DNA of 64,000 nucleotides from Paraburkholderia sp. IMGN_8 (GCF_038050405.1 NZ_CP150900.1:186001-250000), one strand, 5' to 3'. Positions 43,837 to 52,289 are shown, numbered from the stretch's first letter. The notes: generated by a model not told the origin, from the sequence alone. Numbers and translations: made by a program.

Positions 43837-44973
43837 ATGATGCACGTTTTTCTCGCAAACAACCGCAATGAACTGATAGAACGGTGTCGGGCGAAGGTGG
43901 CACAGAGGCCCGCGCGCGAGGCAACCGCGCAGCAACTTCAGAATGGTGTGCCGCTGTTCCTGGATCAACTCATCAGGACGCTTCGAATGGAACAGACATC
44001 GGAGCCCTTGGACAGCCGCAAAATTTCAGGTCCCTCGGGCGGCGGGGCGTCTTTATCGGAAATCGGTGAGTCAGCGGCGCAGCACGGACGGGAGTTGTTG
44101 AAGCTCGGGTTTTCCGTTGACCAGGTCGTTCACGACTATGGCGACCTGTGCCAGGCAATTACTGACCTCGCGTACGAGCGCGACGCTCCGTTTCTGATAG
44201 ACGAGTTTCGAACCCTTAACCGCTGTCTGGACAACGCAATTGCCGAGGCGGTCACCGAATTCAGCTATCAGCGCGATTTTGCGGTTGCAGATCGGCAAGC
44301 TGTTGAAATGCATGAACGGCTGGGGCTTTTCGCACACGAACTGCGTAACTTTCTTCAGACTGCAACGCTTGCGTTTACCGCAGCAAAAACCGGAAATCTA
44401 AGTTTGTCTGGAGCCACGGGGTCGGTTCTGGAGCGGAGCCTGGACGGATTGCGCGATCTGATAGACCACTCTCTGGACGAGGTTCGTACCGCCGCAGGAA
44501 TTTCTTTGCAATCGAGGATGTTTTCCGTTGCCGACTTCATCGCTGAAGTGAAATATGCCGCCGACCTTGCGGCCCAGATTCGCGGATGCGTATTGACGGT
44601 TTCCACTGTAGATCCGCGGCTTGCCATCAGCGGGGATCGTGACCAGCTTTATTCGGCGGTTGGAAACCTGCTGCAAAACGCCTTCAAATTCACGCACGAT
44701 CACACCGAAGTGACGTTGGACGCGTACGCGTCGTCGGACCGCGTCCTGATCGATGTGAAGGATCATTGCGGTGGCCTCCCGTCCGGTGACGCAGAACGAT
44801 TGTTCCTGCCGTTCACGCAGAACGGCGAGGACAGAACCGGACTGGGGCTAGGTCTTTCAATCGCGAGGCGCAGCGTCGAGGCAAATAACGGTGTTCTGAG
44901 CGTCCGCGATGTGCCCGGCACCGGTTGTGTCTTCACGATTGCCCTGCCTCGATATGCAGTCTCCGCAAGCTGA
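43837..44973 (+). CDS. Sensor histidine kinase with N-terminal RsbR-like helical domain
   Basis: A 378-residue soluble kinase from the ATG at 43837 (AAAGGGG upstream). Residues 1-150 are helical, HVFLANNRNELIERCRAKVA and VPLFLDQLIRTL, similar to RsbR/RsbRD-type sensor domains, and include AAQHGRELLKLGFSVDQVVH. The transmitter has HELRNFLQ (phospho-His), GNLLQNAFKFT, DHCGGLPSGDAERLFLPFTQ and GLGLGLSIARRSVEANNG. No membrane segment. Response regulator at 45158 is a likely partner. A truncated paralogue is at 21760. Confidence 0.88.
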   Translation: MMHVFLANNRNELIERCRAKVAQRPAREATAQQLQNGVPLFLDQLIRTLRMEQTSEPLDSRKISGPSGGGASLSEIGESAAQHGRELLKLGFSVDQVVHDYGDLCQAITDLAYERDAPFLIDEFRTLNRCLDNAIAEAVTEFSYQRDFAVADRQAVEMHERLGLFAHELRNFLQTATLAFTAAKTGNLSLSGATGSVLERSLDGLRDLIDHSLDEVRTAAGISLQSRMFSVADFIAEVKYAADLAAQIRGCVLTVSTVDPRLAISGDRDQLYSAVGNLLQNAFKFTHDHTEVTLDAYASSDRVLIDVKDHCGGLPSGDAERLFLPFTQNGEDRTGLGLGLSIARRSVEANNGVLSVRDVPGTGCVFTIALPRYAVSAS

Positions 44974-45157
44974 GCGTTACCGCTGTCGGGTCATCTACGC
45001 ACGATACGCGGGTCGCGGCTCACCGCTGAACCGACCCGTGTGGGGCCTTGACGGTGAAACGTAGCGATATTTCTCCAGTCTCCATGCTGGCAAAAATTCT
45101 CACCGGTTCCCCAGGTCCTGAAATTGCTGCAACTGCAAAGCAACCTGGGGAATCGAA

Positions 45158-45541
45158 ATGTTTACTGCCGGAGTCACGCGCCTGCTTATCGCGGACGACG
45201 ATCCAGATTTATTGGCCGCGTACGTACTGTTCTTTTGTGTTTGCGGTTTCGACGTCCGGACCGCCAGGAACGGGGCAGACGCGCTCGCCGAATACTGCGC
45301 GTGGCGTCCCGCAGCAGTGTTGCTCGATATCGAAATGCCGCGTCTCGACGGGCGCGCCGTGGCGAGAGAGATCCGCCGCGTCCGGGCGACACCTGCGCCA
45401 CTGCTGGTCGCCATCACGGGTCTAACTGCGCTGTCTGAACGGGCGGAATCGATGCACAGCGGATTCGATCACCATTTCGTGAAGCCGGTTCTGATGCCGC
45501 TAGTCCTGGCAGCTATCACCCTGGGGCTTGCTGCGCGTTGA
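45158..45541 (+). CDS. Single-domain response regulator
   Basis: A 127-residue stand-alone receiver: acidic pair in IADDDPDLL (residues 11-19), phospho-acceptor Asp57 in AVLLDIEMP, Thr in VAITGL and Lys in HFVKPV. There is no output domain, so it acts by protein contact or as a phosphorelay step. It lies 184 bp after the histidine kinase in the same direction and probably works with it. Confidence 0.88.
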   Translation: MFTAGVTRLLIADDDPDLLAAYVLFFCVCGFDVRTARNGADALAEYCAWRPAAVLLDIEMPRLDGRAVAREIRRVRATPAPLLVAITGLTALSERAESMHSGFDHHFVKPVLMPLVLAAITLGLAAR

Positions 45542-45680
45542 ACAGCGAACCTGTGCAACGCAGCAACCGCGCTTTATCACGGGCGGAAGTTGAAAGCGTC
45601 TTCGGGACGGCCCGGCAATGCCCCCAAGGCGGCCGCACCCCGGCACGCGGTAGTTGCGAACTCCAGGCGAAAAAAAGAAA

Positions 45681-45887
45681 TCTCGATGTCCACCACCGTA
45701 CCGACTGCGTGGCAAATCAATGCCAGCCTCACGCTACAGACCGGGTCTTTTCTGGGTTGTGCGGATGCCCTCCAACATCACATTGAGTTTTGTAGAGATA
45801 CCTCGCAAAGGGCATGAAGATTCCGGGCACTTGGCGAGAGAACGGCGACGGACTCGTCGTATCACGGAGTCGAAAGGGAGTCGTCTC
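45681..45887 (+). repeat. Conserved leader upstream of DUF3309 copy 2
   Basis: Aligns with the reverse complement of 37691-37900, with conserved blocks at the distal end (45686-45720) and close to the start (45806-45870). A short frame beginning MSTTVPTAWQI in this leader is open here but broken in copy 1, which argues against it being a coding peptide. Confidence 0.7.
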
Positions 45888-46043
45888 ATGTTAAGCATAC
45901 TTTTGATAGTCGTACTGGCGTTCATATTGATGGGCGCAATGCCGACCTGGCCATACAGCCGTTCGTGGGGCTATATGCCCGGCGGGGTGCTAGGTGCGCT
46001 GCTGATCGTCGTCCTCGTACTGTTGCTTCTGGGCAGAATATAG
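45888..46043 (+). CDS. DUF3309 small membrane protein (copy 2)
   Basis: A 51-residue protein, MLSILLIVVLAFILMGAMPT followed by WPYSRSWGYMPGGVLG and a second hydrophobic helix ending LLLLGRI. Same length and loop as copy 1 at 37535. AAAGGGAG precedes the ATG. Function unknown. Confidence 0.85.
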   Translation: MLSILLIVVLAFILMGAMPTWPYSRSWGYMPGGVLGALLIVVLVLLLLGRI

Positions 46044-46169
46044 GAGCGCAAAAATTCCTGTCTGAATGATCCGTTCACGGGCAGTCGTTGTCGGACCGTG
46101 CCATGAGAAAACGAGCAGGCGGCACGCGTTGGTTAGTTCAGTCATCCGTCATTTTCAAGGAGCAATGTC

Positions 46170-46346
46170 ATGAACAAGGATCAAGTGAAAGGTCGCGTCG
46201 AGGAAGCAAAGGGAAAAATCAAGGAAGCTGTCGGCAAGGCCACGGGAAGCGAAGCGACCAAGGTGAAAGGCAGGGTCGAACAGGTCGCTGGCAAGACACG
46301 AGCTTTGTACGGCGATGTAAAGGAGCAGCTGAAGAAGCAGCCGTAG
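46170..46346 (+). CDS. CsbD family stress protein
   Basis: A 58-residue protein: MNKDQVKGRVEEAKGKIKEA followed by VGKATGSEATKVKGRVEQVA and GKTRALYGDVKEQLKKQ. This is the canonical CsbD repeat. Such proteins are strongly induced by general stress in many bacteria, though their action is unknown. AAGGAG precedes the ATG. It lies 127 bp after DUF3309 and before a PRC-barrel gene. Confidence 0.93.
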   Translation: MNKDQVKGRVEEAKGKIKEAVGKATGSEATKVKGRVEQVAGKTRALYGDVKEQLKKQP

Positions 46347-46444
46347 GACGTTCGCGCGGACAGGTTTTGAGGCGTCACGTAGTGGGTCAAAGTGCTCGCG
46401 TGACGCCTTTCTCAACGTATGCTTTCGAACCGCGAGGGTGCCCG

Positions 46445-46846
46445 ATGAAACGGGTAGTCACGCTGGTATCGGTGGCTGTGCTCGGAACGGCTCTGATCAT
46501 GGGAGCGCTGCGGGCTCAGGAGACGCTAAAATCCATCACGGAGAAGCGCGGTGATGTCGTCCAGTTGGCGACGGGGTATCGAGCCTCCCGGATCAACGGA
46601 TCGCCCGTCGATAACCGCAACAAGGACAACATCGGAAGGGTTGACGATCTGATCGTCAACCCAACGGATCGGGTTCCCTACGTTATCCTCTCCGTAGGAG
46701 AGTCTCTCGGTATGGGAACCCATCTCGTCGCAGTACCGTTTGGCAGCTTTCAGGTCGTCGATAAGCAAATGCGGCTAGCCGAGGCGGTGGATCTGATTGA
46801 AACACTCGGAGGCGGCTGGTCGGCAGACGAGCTTGAATCCAGGTAG
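46445..46846 (+). CDS. Exported PRC-barrel protein
   Basis: A 133-residue protein with a signal peptide (VVTLVSVAVLGTALIMGALRAQ). The PRC-barrel follows as GYRASRINGSPVDNRNKDNI, GRVDDLIVNPTDRVPYVILS and VGESLGMGTHLVAVPFGSF (about 45-110). Proteins of this type appear periplasmic. It is the third PRC-barrel gene in the window. Confidence 0.85.
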   Translation: MKRVVTLVSVAVLGTALIMGALRAQETLKSITEKRGDVVQLATGYRASRINGSPVDNRNKDNIGRVDDLIVNPTDRVPYVILSVGESLGMGTHLVAVPFGSFQVVDKQMRLAEAVDLIETLGGGWSADELESR

Positions 46847-46907
46847 GACCGAGGGCCGAGGGGGCAAGAACACGGCCTGCCGCTGGCGCACGCCCCGAAG
46901 GAAGTCC

Positions 46908-47135
46908 CTCGCGGAATGCGGCGATCATGCGCTGGGTCAGGCGCGTCACGCCGGAGATCGTCAAGCGGTGGAACCGCTTTGCTACGGCAACCTGCCAGTC
47001 GTGGCGAGTCGATGAAGGCCAACGGTTTGCTGCCCGAGGACACGACGGTCCGGTCCTCGAAGTCCCACAACAAACTGATCGAGCAGGACCGACGTTTCAA
47101 CAATGGCGCTCGCAAGCTCTGCAGCACCAGCTCGG
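46908..47135 (+). mobile_element. IS6-family transposase remnant
   Basis: Two frames together recall an IS6/IS240-type DDE transposase: TIMRWVRRVTPEIVKRWNRF-like sequence with TCQSWRVDE (first catalytic Asp region), then after a frame change ANGLLPEDTTVRSSKSHNKL and IEQDRRFNN (near the last catalytic Glu). About 80 central codons are deleted, and no terminal repeats were seen. Confidence 0.6.
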
Positions 47136-47167
47136 AAAACGCTCAAACACGACGACTCGCGCCAATC

Positions 47168-47680
47168 TCATGCAGTGTCGGTCACCGGATCTCTATCGCG
47201 CGATGACGTGATATGCTGCCTGGCCGCTGCGTTGCTGTGGGACAACGCGCGCAGCGCAAGAGCGAACGCCAGTTGCGTCTCATGAGCGACTGCGCCACAG
47301 TCTTGATCGAAATGCCTGACGGCGCTGCGCAGATGCAGCGCCGCCTGCTCGTAAAGCTCCGCTGCCATTGCGTGATGCTGGGCCGCGGTCGCGCTGCTTT
47401 CGACGGAGCACGGAGGTCGGGGCACTATCAGCGGCGTACTGGCGTTGTGTTTGAGGGCGTCGTTCGCCCGGTCGATGGCGTGCAACGCATGACCGTGCGC
47501 CATCATCGCCTGATGTGCGGCGTGGGCGAAGTCTTTGCCTGCCTCGAAATGCCGTGACGCCTCGCGGTGAAATCGCCCTGCCTGCTCGTGATGCGACGCT
47601 GCGGCTTCGAGGTGTGTCAGCGTCGGATAGGCCGGCCCCGGCCCGATGGCAATCGGCGGCAGGGCGGATACTGCAATCAA
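47168..47680 (-). CDS. His/Ala-rich hypothetical protein (up to 170 aa, start uncertain)
   Basis: The frame encodes helical, His- and Ala-rich repeats: HLEAAASHHEQAGRFHREAS, RHFEAGKDFAHAAHQAMMAH and TAAQHHAMAAELYEQAALHL. It is plausible as a real protein of unknown function. The only start is a TTG at 47680 with no ribosome-binding site, and it overlaps the divergent ureohydrolase frame by 35 bp. The 5' end may be truncated at the same junction. Confidence 0.55.
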   Translation of the reverse strand: MIAVSALPPIAIGPGPAYPTLTHLEAAASHHEQAGRFHREASRHFEAGKDFAHAAHQAMMAHGHALHAIDRANDALKHNASTPLIVPRPPCSVESSATAAQHHAMAAELYEQAALHLRSAVRHFDQDCGAVAHETQLAFALALRALSHSNAAARQHITSSRDRDPVTDTA

Positions 47681-48548
47681 GCACGCGCGATCGAACTCGA
47701 ACGCCCCGACCCGTTGTCAGCTGACTGAAGCGCTATCGGATCATTTCACTACCTCCGGCAGCAATTTTTCACTTATTGGCCGGGCGCTGCACCACTACGA
47801 TTTCGATGTCGGCGGCCCGATCTACGACAATCGTGCATTGAAGGTTGTCGATTGCGGCAACGTGCCAGCAGACCCACGGGACCTGAGTACGCATGGTCCA
47901 CGGTCCGAGCAGGCGGTGCGCAAGATCCTGAAAGCAGGCGCGATGCCGATCATACTCGGCGGCGACCATGCGATCCCGATTCCGGTTTTGCGCGCGTTCG
48001 ATGACCAGGGGCCGATCACGCTCGTGCATATCGATGCACACCTCGACTGGCGCGATGAGATCAACGGCGTACGCGAAGGCTTGTCGAGCACGATCCGCCG
48101 TGCGTCCGAAATGGAACACATCGGGGAGATTTTCCAGATCGGGCTGCGAGCTCAGGGCAGCGGCCGGCAGGCTGACTATGACGCGGCAGTGGCATACGGC
48201 TCGCATCTGATTCCGGCATACGAAGTGCACGAAGTGGGCATGCAATCCGTGCTCGACCGGGTCCCCGCGGGCGGGCGCTACTACTTGACGATCGATGCGG
48301 ATGGCCTCGATCCGTCAATCGCGCCGGGCGTTGCCGGCCCCGCACTTGGAGGGATCACCTACGTACAAATGCGTCAGTTGATCCACGGCCTGGTCAAGAA
48401 GGGCCGCGTGGTCGGCATGGACATCGTTGAGATCACTCCGTCGGCTGACGTGAACAACATCACATCGATCACCGCGGGCCGGCTCATCGTCAACATGATC
48501 GGTGCTGCGGTCCGCGCCGATTACTTCGACGCTCCGCGTGTCGGCTAG
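47646..48548 (+). CDS. Agmatinase/ureohydrolase family protein, N-terminus missing
   Basis: A 300-codon frame. From about residue 40 it is a good ureohydrolase: metal ligands in IILGGDHAIP, VHIDAHLDWRDEINGV and TIDADGLDPSIAPGVAGP, with GMDIVEITPSADVNNITSITAGRL at the end. The usual 60-70 N-terminal residues (active-site and oligomer-forming GxPFD region) are absent, and an in-frame TAG lies just upstream of the ATG at 47646. The enzyme would hydrolyse a guanidino compound to urea. Probably impaired. Confidence 0.7.
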   Translation: MAIGGRADTAIKHARSNSNAPTRCQLTEALSDHFTTSGSNFSLIGRALHHYDFDVGGPIYDNRALKVVDCGNVPADPRDLSTHGPRSEQAVRKILKAGAMPIILGGDHAIPIPVLRAFDDQGPITLVHIDAHLDWRDEINGVREGLSSTIRRASEMEHIGEIFQIGLRAQGSGRQADYDAAVAYGSHLIPAYEVHEVGMQSVLDRVPAGGRYYLTIDADGLDPSIAPGVAGPALGGITYVQMRQLIHGLVKKGRVVGMDIVEITPSADVNNITSITAGRLIVNMIGAAVRADYFDAPRVG

Positions 48549-48559
48549 CGTATACGGCC

Positions 48560-49279
48560 ATGACCTATCAGTTCGATTTCCTGTCGATTCTCGACTACGG
48601 GCCGGTGCTGGCGAAGGGCGTCGCGCTGACGGTGGAGCTGATCGCCGTCGGCGGCGTAGCCGGGCTGGCACTCGCCGTCGCGTGCGCGTGGGGCAAGACG
48701 CAGGGGCCGCGCTCGCTCCGCTTCGCTATCGACGCATATGTCGAGCTGTTCCGCAACACCCCGTTCCTGATCCAGTTGTTCTTCGTGTTCTTCGGGCTGC
48801 CCAGCTTCGGCATTCACATTTCGTCGAACTCGGCTGCATTGCTCGCCACGATGCTGAACCTCGGCGCGTACTGCACCGAGATTCTGCGCGCCGGGATCGC
48901 GAGCGTGCCGAAGGGACAGACGGAAGCTGCGCTCAGTCTCGCGATGACGCGCTGGCAGACGTTTCGCCACGTGATCCTGCGCCCGGCGTTGCGCAAGGTC
49001 TGGCCGGCGATATCGAGCCAACTCGTCATCGTGATGCTTGGCTCGGCAGTGTGCTCGCAGATTTCGGTCGAGGAACTGTCGTACGCGGCGAACTTCATTC
49101 AGGCGCGCAATTTCCGCGCTTTCGAAACCTACATGGCGACGACGCTGATCTATTTCGGGCTCGCGGTTGCGCTGCGTGCGGTGCTACGCGTGATTGGCGA
49201 TCGCTACGTGGTCGCCCGGAAGGTGAACCCCGCCGTTGCGGCGCCGATCGTCATGGCGCCGGAAGGAGTATCGCAATGA
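48560..49279 (+). CDS. Polar amino-acid ABC transporter permease (1)
   Basis: A 239-residue inner-membrane protein with His/Glu/Gln-type permease features: GVALTVELIAVGGVAGLALA at the N-terminus, RNTPFLIQLFFVFFGLP, and the EAA loop EAALSLAMTRWQTFRHVILRPALRK. It starts 12 bp after the ureohydrolase stop and overlaps the second permease by an ATGA. Substrate probably a basic amino acid or guanidino compound, from context only. Confidence 0.88.
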   Translation: MTYQFDFLSILDYGPVLAKGVALTVELIAVGGVAGLALAVACAWGKTQGPRSLRFAIDAYVELFRNTPFLIQLFFVFFGLPSFGIHISSNSAALLATMLNLGAYCTEILRAGIASVPKGQTEAALSLAMTRWQTFRHVILRPALRKVWPAISSQLVIVMLGSAVCSQISVEELSYAANFIQARNFRAFETYMATTLIYFGLAVALRAVLRVIGDRYVVARKVNPAVAAPIVMAPEGVSQ

Positions 49280-49932
49280 TGACTTTCACGCTGTGGGACG
49301 TCGTACGCGGCTTGTTGCTCGCGCTGCGCTGGACCATTGTGCTGTCGATCGCCGCGTTCGTCGCCGGAGGTGCGGTCGGTCTGCTGATGATGACGCTGCG
49401 TGTGTCGCAACGCCCGCTTGCCCGTGCCATCGGGCGCGGATGGATCGAGCTGTTCCAGGGAACGCCACTGCTGATGCAACTGTTCATGATCTTCTTTGGC
49501 TTGGCGCTCTTCGGCGTCGAGGTGCCTGCATGGCTCGCCGCGCTCGTGGGGCTCACCTGCTGGTCGAGCGCGTTTCTCGCGGAAATCTGGCGCGGCTGCG
49601 TCGAAGCGGTGCCGCAAGGACAATGGGAAGCGTCCGCAAGCCTGGCGATGAGCCGGTCACAGCAGATGCGGCACATTATCCTGCCTCAGGCATTGCGGAT
49701 TGCGGTGCCACCGACGGTCGGTTTTCTTGTTCAGATCGTCAAGGGCACAGCCGTCACATCGATTATCGGCTTTGTCGAGCTGGCGAAGGCCGGCAGCGTA
49801 ATTACGAACGCCACGTTCCAGCCATTCACTACGTTCGGGTTGGTCGCATTGATGTACTTTGCGCTGTGCTGGCCGCTATCGGTCTGCAGCCGTGTTCTCG
49901 AGAGGAAGCTCCATGTCGCTCATCACAATTGA
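49276..49932 (+). CDS. Polar amino-acid ABC transporter permease (2)
   Basis: A 218-residue partner of the preceding permease, with [20 protein letters not shown], the EAA loop [24 protein letters not shown] and [13 protein letters not shown]. It overlaps the ATPase gene start by 20 bp. A periplasmic binding protein for this transporter is not present in the window. Confidence 0.88.
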   Translation: MMTFTLWDVVRGLLLALRWTIVLSIAAFVAGGAVGLLMMTLRVSQRPLARAIGRGWIELFQGTPLLMQLFMIFFGLALFGVEVPAWLAALVGLTCWSSAFLAEIWRGCVEAVPQGQWEASASLAMSRSQQMRHIILPQALRIAVPPTVGFLVQIVKGTAVTSIIGFVELAKAGSVITNATFQPFTTFGLVALMYFALCWPLSVCSRVLERKLHVAHHN

Positions 49933-50412
49933 AGATGTCAGGAAGCGCTATGGCGCACTCGAAGTGCTGAAGGGAATCGACCTGCGCGTCGACAAGGGCG
50001 AGGTCATTGCGATCATCGGCAAGAGCGGGTCTGGCAAGAGCACGCTGCTGCGGTGCGTGAACGGCCTCGAACTGATCGACGGCGGTGCGGTTCACATCAG
50101 TTGTCGGGCGGCCAGCAGCAGCGTGTTGCGATTGCCCGCGCGTTGAGCATGGAGCCGGATGCGTTGCTCTGCGACGAGATTACGTCGGCGCTCGATCCGG
50201 AGCTCGTCAATGAGGTACTCGCGGTAGTACGCCGGCTCGCCGACGACGGCATGACGTTGCTGATGGTCACACACGAAATGCGTTTCGCACGCGACGTCTG
50301 CGATCGCGTCGTGTTCATGCATCAGGGGCGCGTACACGAGGCCGGTGCGCCAGATGAGTTGTTCAACCAGCCGCGCACGTCCGAACTGTGCCAGTTCCTC
50401 GGCGTCGCATAG
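49913..50412 (+). pseudogene. ABC transporter ATPase with an internal deletion
   Basis: The 5' part reads [20 protein letters not shown] and [24 protein letters not shown], a normal Walker A, up to [12 protein letters not shown] near 50098. The next sequence is [20 protein letters not shown] in a different frame, with LCDEITSALDP (Walker B; Glu-Ile in place of Glu-Pro) and the H-loop THEM. About 80 codons including the Q-loop are missing and the frame is shifted. The transporter cannot have this subunit working. Confidence 0.85.
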
Positions 50413-50555
50413 GCCGCGACGCCCTGAGTTCCGCTTCACTGACTCTCTGGCAGCGGTTCGCAATCGGTGCGCACAAATCAAACAACTTCCTCGGAGCGTC
50501 AGACAGGCGGGTAACGTTTTAGTCTTGATCGACGGCGCTTGACGTCTCTGATTTT

Positions 50556-50662
50556 CCCGATTTCCGCGAAAGAGATTCCCCATTCGGCTCTTTGTCTCCA
50601 CGGTTGACGAATATACACTCGGCTCGAAGTTACACGAGAACAACGCCGGAGACACACCATGC
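50556..50662 (+). repeat. Degenerate copy of the dioxygenase promoter region
   Basis: About 107 bp align with 55846-55952 upstream of the intradiol dioxygenase gene; shared blocks include GCGAAAGAGATTCCC, GAATATA.ACTCG and ACGAGAACA, ending at an ATGC start-like position (50659). No dioxygenase coding sequence follows, so this is a relic of an older copy. Confidence 0.65.
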
Positions 50663-50976
50663 CGCAAGCAATCCACTGCTTCGCAATTCCCGTACCTCGA
50701 TAAAGCGTACTCAGCGGACGCGTTCAGCAACCGCCCGGGTCGAGTTGTCACCTTATGGCTAGCGGTTACAACGCGAAAGAGCGCAGTGTTTCCTGACGAC
50801 TGATTTGTGCTCCACACTCTTCGCGAGGATCTGGGTGTATGAAGTGAGCACTACGCGCATCCTTCATAGCCAGATTTTGAGGCCTGAGTTTCGCATGACT
50901 GGTGAATAAATGATCAGTCTCCAGAGCGGCCAAAAAATCAGGCGCTACCGATAGTAGAAAATGCCAGGATCCGGTT

Positions 50977-50993
50977 ATCACCGAACAGGTGAT
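50977..50993. promoter_or_regulatory. Inverted repeat upstream of the porin
   Basis: ATCACC-GAACA-GGTGAT is a perfect dyad with 6-bp arms, 36 bp before the porin start. Its position suggests an operator. Confidence 0.4.
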
Positions 50994-51001
50994 TAATATA
51001 G

Positions 51002-51012
51002 TTGTACTACAA
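51002..51012. promoter_or_regulatory. FadR/GntR-like operator at the porin leader
   Basis: TTGTACTACAA is a perfect dyad fitting the TnGTnnnACnA pattern of FadR-type GntR regulators. It lies 17 bp before the porin ATG, next to the AGGAG ribosome-binding site. No GntR gene is in the window. Confidence 0.35.
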
Positions 51013-51028
51013 ATATATAGGAGATGCG

Positions 51029-52213
51029 ATGAGAAAGGTTCTGTTTGGGCTGCTCGCAATGACAGCGACGGCATCGGTAAGTGCGCAAAGCAGTGTCACG
51101 TTGTATGGCATCGTAGACAACGGGCTCCAATACGAGACTGGTATGCCGAAGGGACACGTGTTTGGCGCGCAAAGCGGAGGATGGGCCCAGTCGCGATTTG
51201 GCCTCAAAGGTGCCGAAGATATCGGAGGCGGCACACAGGCTATTTTCCACCTTGAATCTCGCCTCAACACACAAAACGGCAGCCTGGCCAACGGCAGTTT
51301 CTTCGAGGGGCAGGCGACCGTCGGTTTGAAAAACGACAAGTGGGGTCAACTGAAATTCGGCAATATGGGTTCGGCGGAAATCAGTCAGTATTCGGGCGAT
51401 GTCGACCCACAGCAGACGAAGAAGTATGCGATTGGTACGCTGGTGCGTGGCCGGATCTTTTCGCAGGCGGGTAACGGTGCAGAATATCTGTCGCCGACGC
51501 TCGCGGGATTTACGCTGCAGGGGCAATACGACCTGACGAACTCGACGAAATGGAACTCCGGGAATCCGGGAAGCGCGCCGGGCCAGTTGGGCACATCAAG
51601 CGGTCTGGGTAGTGCTCAGGGGCGAACGGACGGCATCAAGCTGTCGTACCAGACTGGCGGCCTTTTCTGGCAGGCGACATATGACGAGGTCCGCGATCCC
51701 AACGGGCAGTTCAGCAACGTGTACCTGGCCTCGCGCTCCATCCTCACAGGCGCGACCTACGAGTTTGGCCCCGTGGTTGCGTATATTGGCTATCAGCACC
51801 TCAGTGCACCCAAGGCGTCCAATGCCGGATACTTTGGTACGGCCACTCCAACAACGCTGCCGTCAGGCACGTCGTTGCCGACAGCAGTCAATCACGAATG
51901 GATTGGAGCCATCTGGCAGACCACGCCAGCCCTTTCGATCACCGGCGCGGTGTATCACGCAAACGCCAATAACGGCAACGGTAACGCGACGCTATACACA
52001 CTTGGCACGAACTATTCGCTGTCGAAGCGGACGCTGCTCTATACCGAGCTTGGTTACGTTCGGAATAGCTCGACGTCCAATCTTGGGCTCGACAGCGGAC
52101 TGTATGGCGCGAACACTAATAACGACCCCGTGAGCAGCGCCGCGTCCAACACAAACCCGAACTATGGCAAGAGTCAGTTCGGCGTGATCGCGGGTATCGC
52201 CCACCAGTTCTAG
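51029..52213 (+). CDS. Burkholderial general porin (OmpC-type)
   Basis: A 394-residue outer-membrane protein from the ATG at 51029 (GGAG upstream). The signal peptide (LLAMTATASVSA, cleavage before QSSVTLYG) precedes the family start SSVTLYGIVDNGLQYETG. SRFGLKGAEDIGGGTQAIFHLES and the C-terminal GVIAGIAHQF, ending in Phe, are diagnostic of trimeric beta-barrel porins. It likely admits the substrate of the neighbouring catabolic locus. Confidence 0.93.
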   Translation: MRKVLFGLLAMTATASVSAQSSVTLYGIVDNGLQYETGMPKGHVFGAQSGGWAQSRFGLKGAEDIGGGTQAIFHLESRLNTQNGSLANGSFFEGQATVGLKNDKWGQLKFGNMGSAEISQYSGDVDPQQTKKYAIGTLVRGRIFSQAGNGAEYLSPTLAGFTLQGQYDLTNSTKWNSGNPGSAPGQLGTSSGLGSAQGRTDGIKLSYQTGGLFWQATYDEVRDPNGQFSNVYLASRSILTGATYEFGPVVAYIGYQHLSAPKASNAGYFGTATPTTLPSGTSLPTAVNHEWIGAIWQTTPALSITGAVYHANANNGNGNATLYTLGTNYSLSKRTLLYTELGYVRNSSTSNLGLDSGLYGANTNNDPVSSAASNTNPNYGKSQFGVIAGIAHQF

Positions 52214-52289
52214 ACGGAGTGGAAGGGTTTGGGAGAAGGAACCCGGCTTGGCTCGCGCCGACTTGTCGCGGGGCCGTCATATCGGGTCT

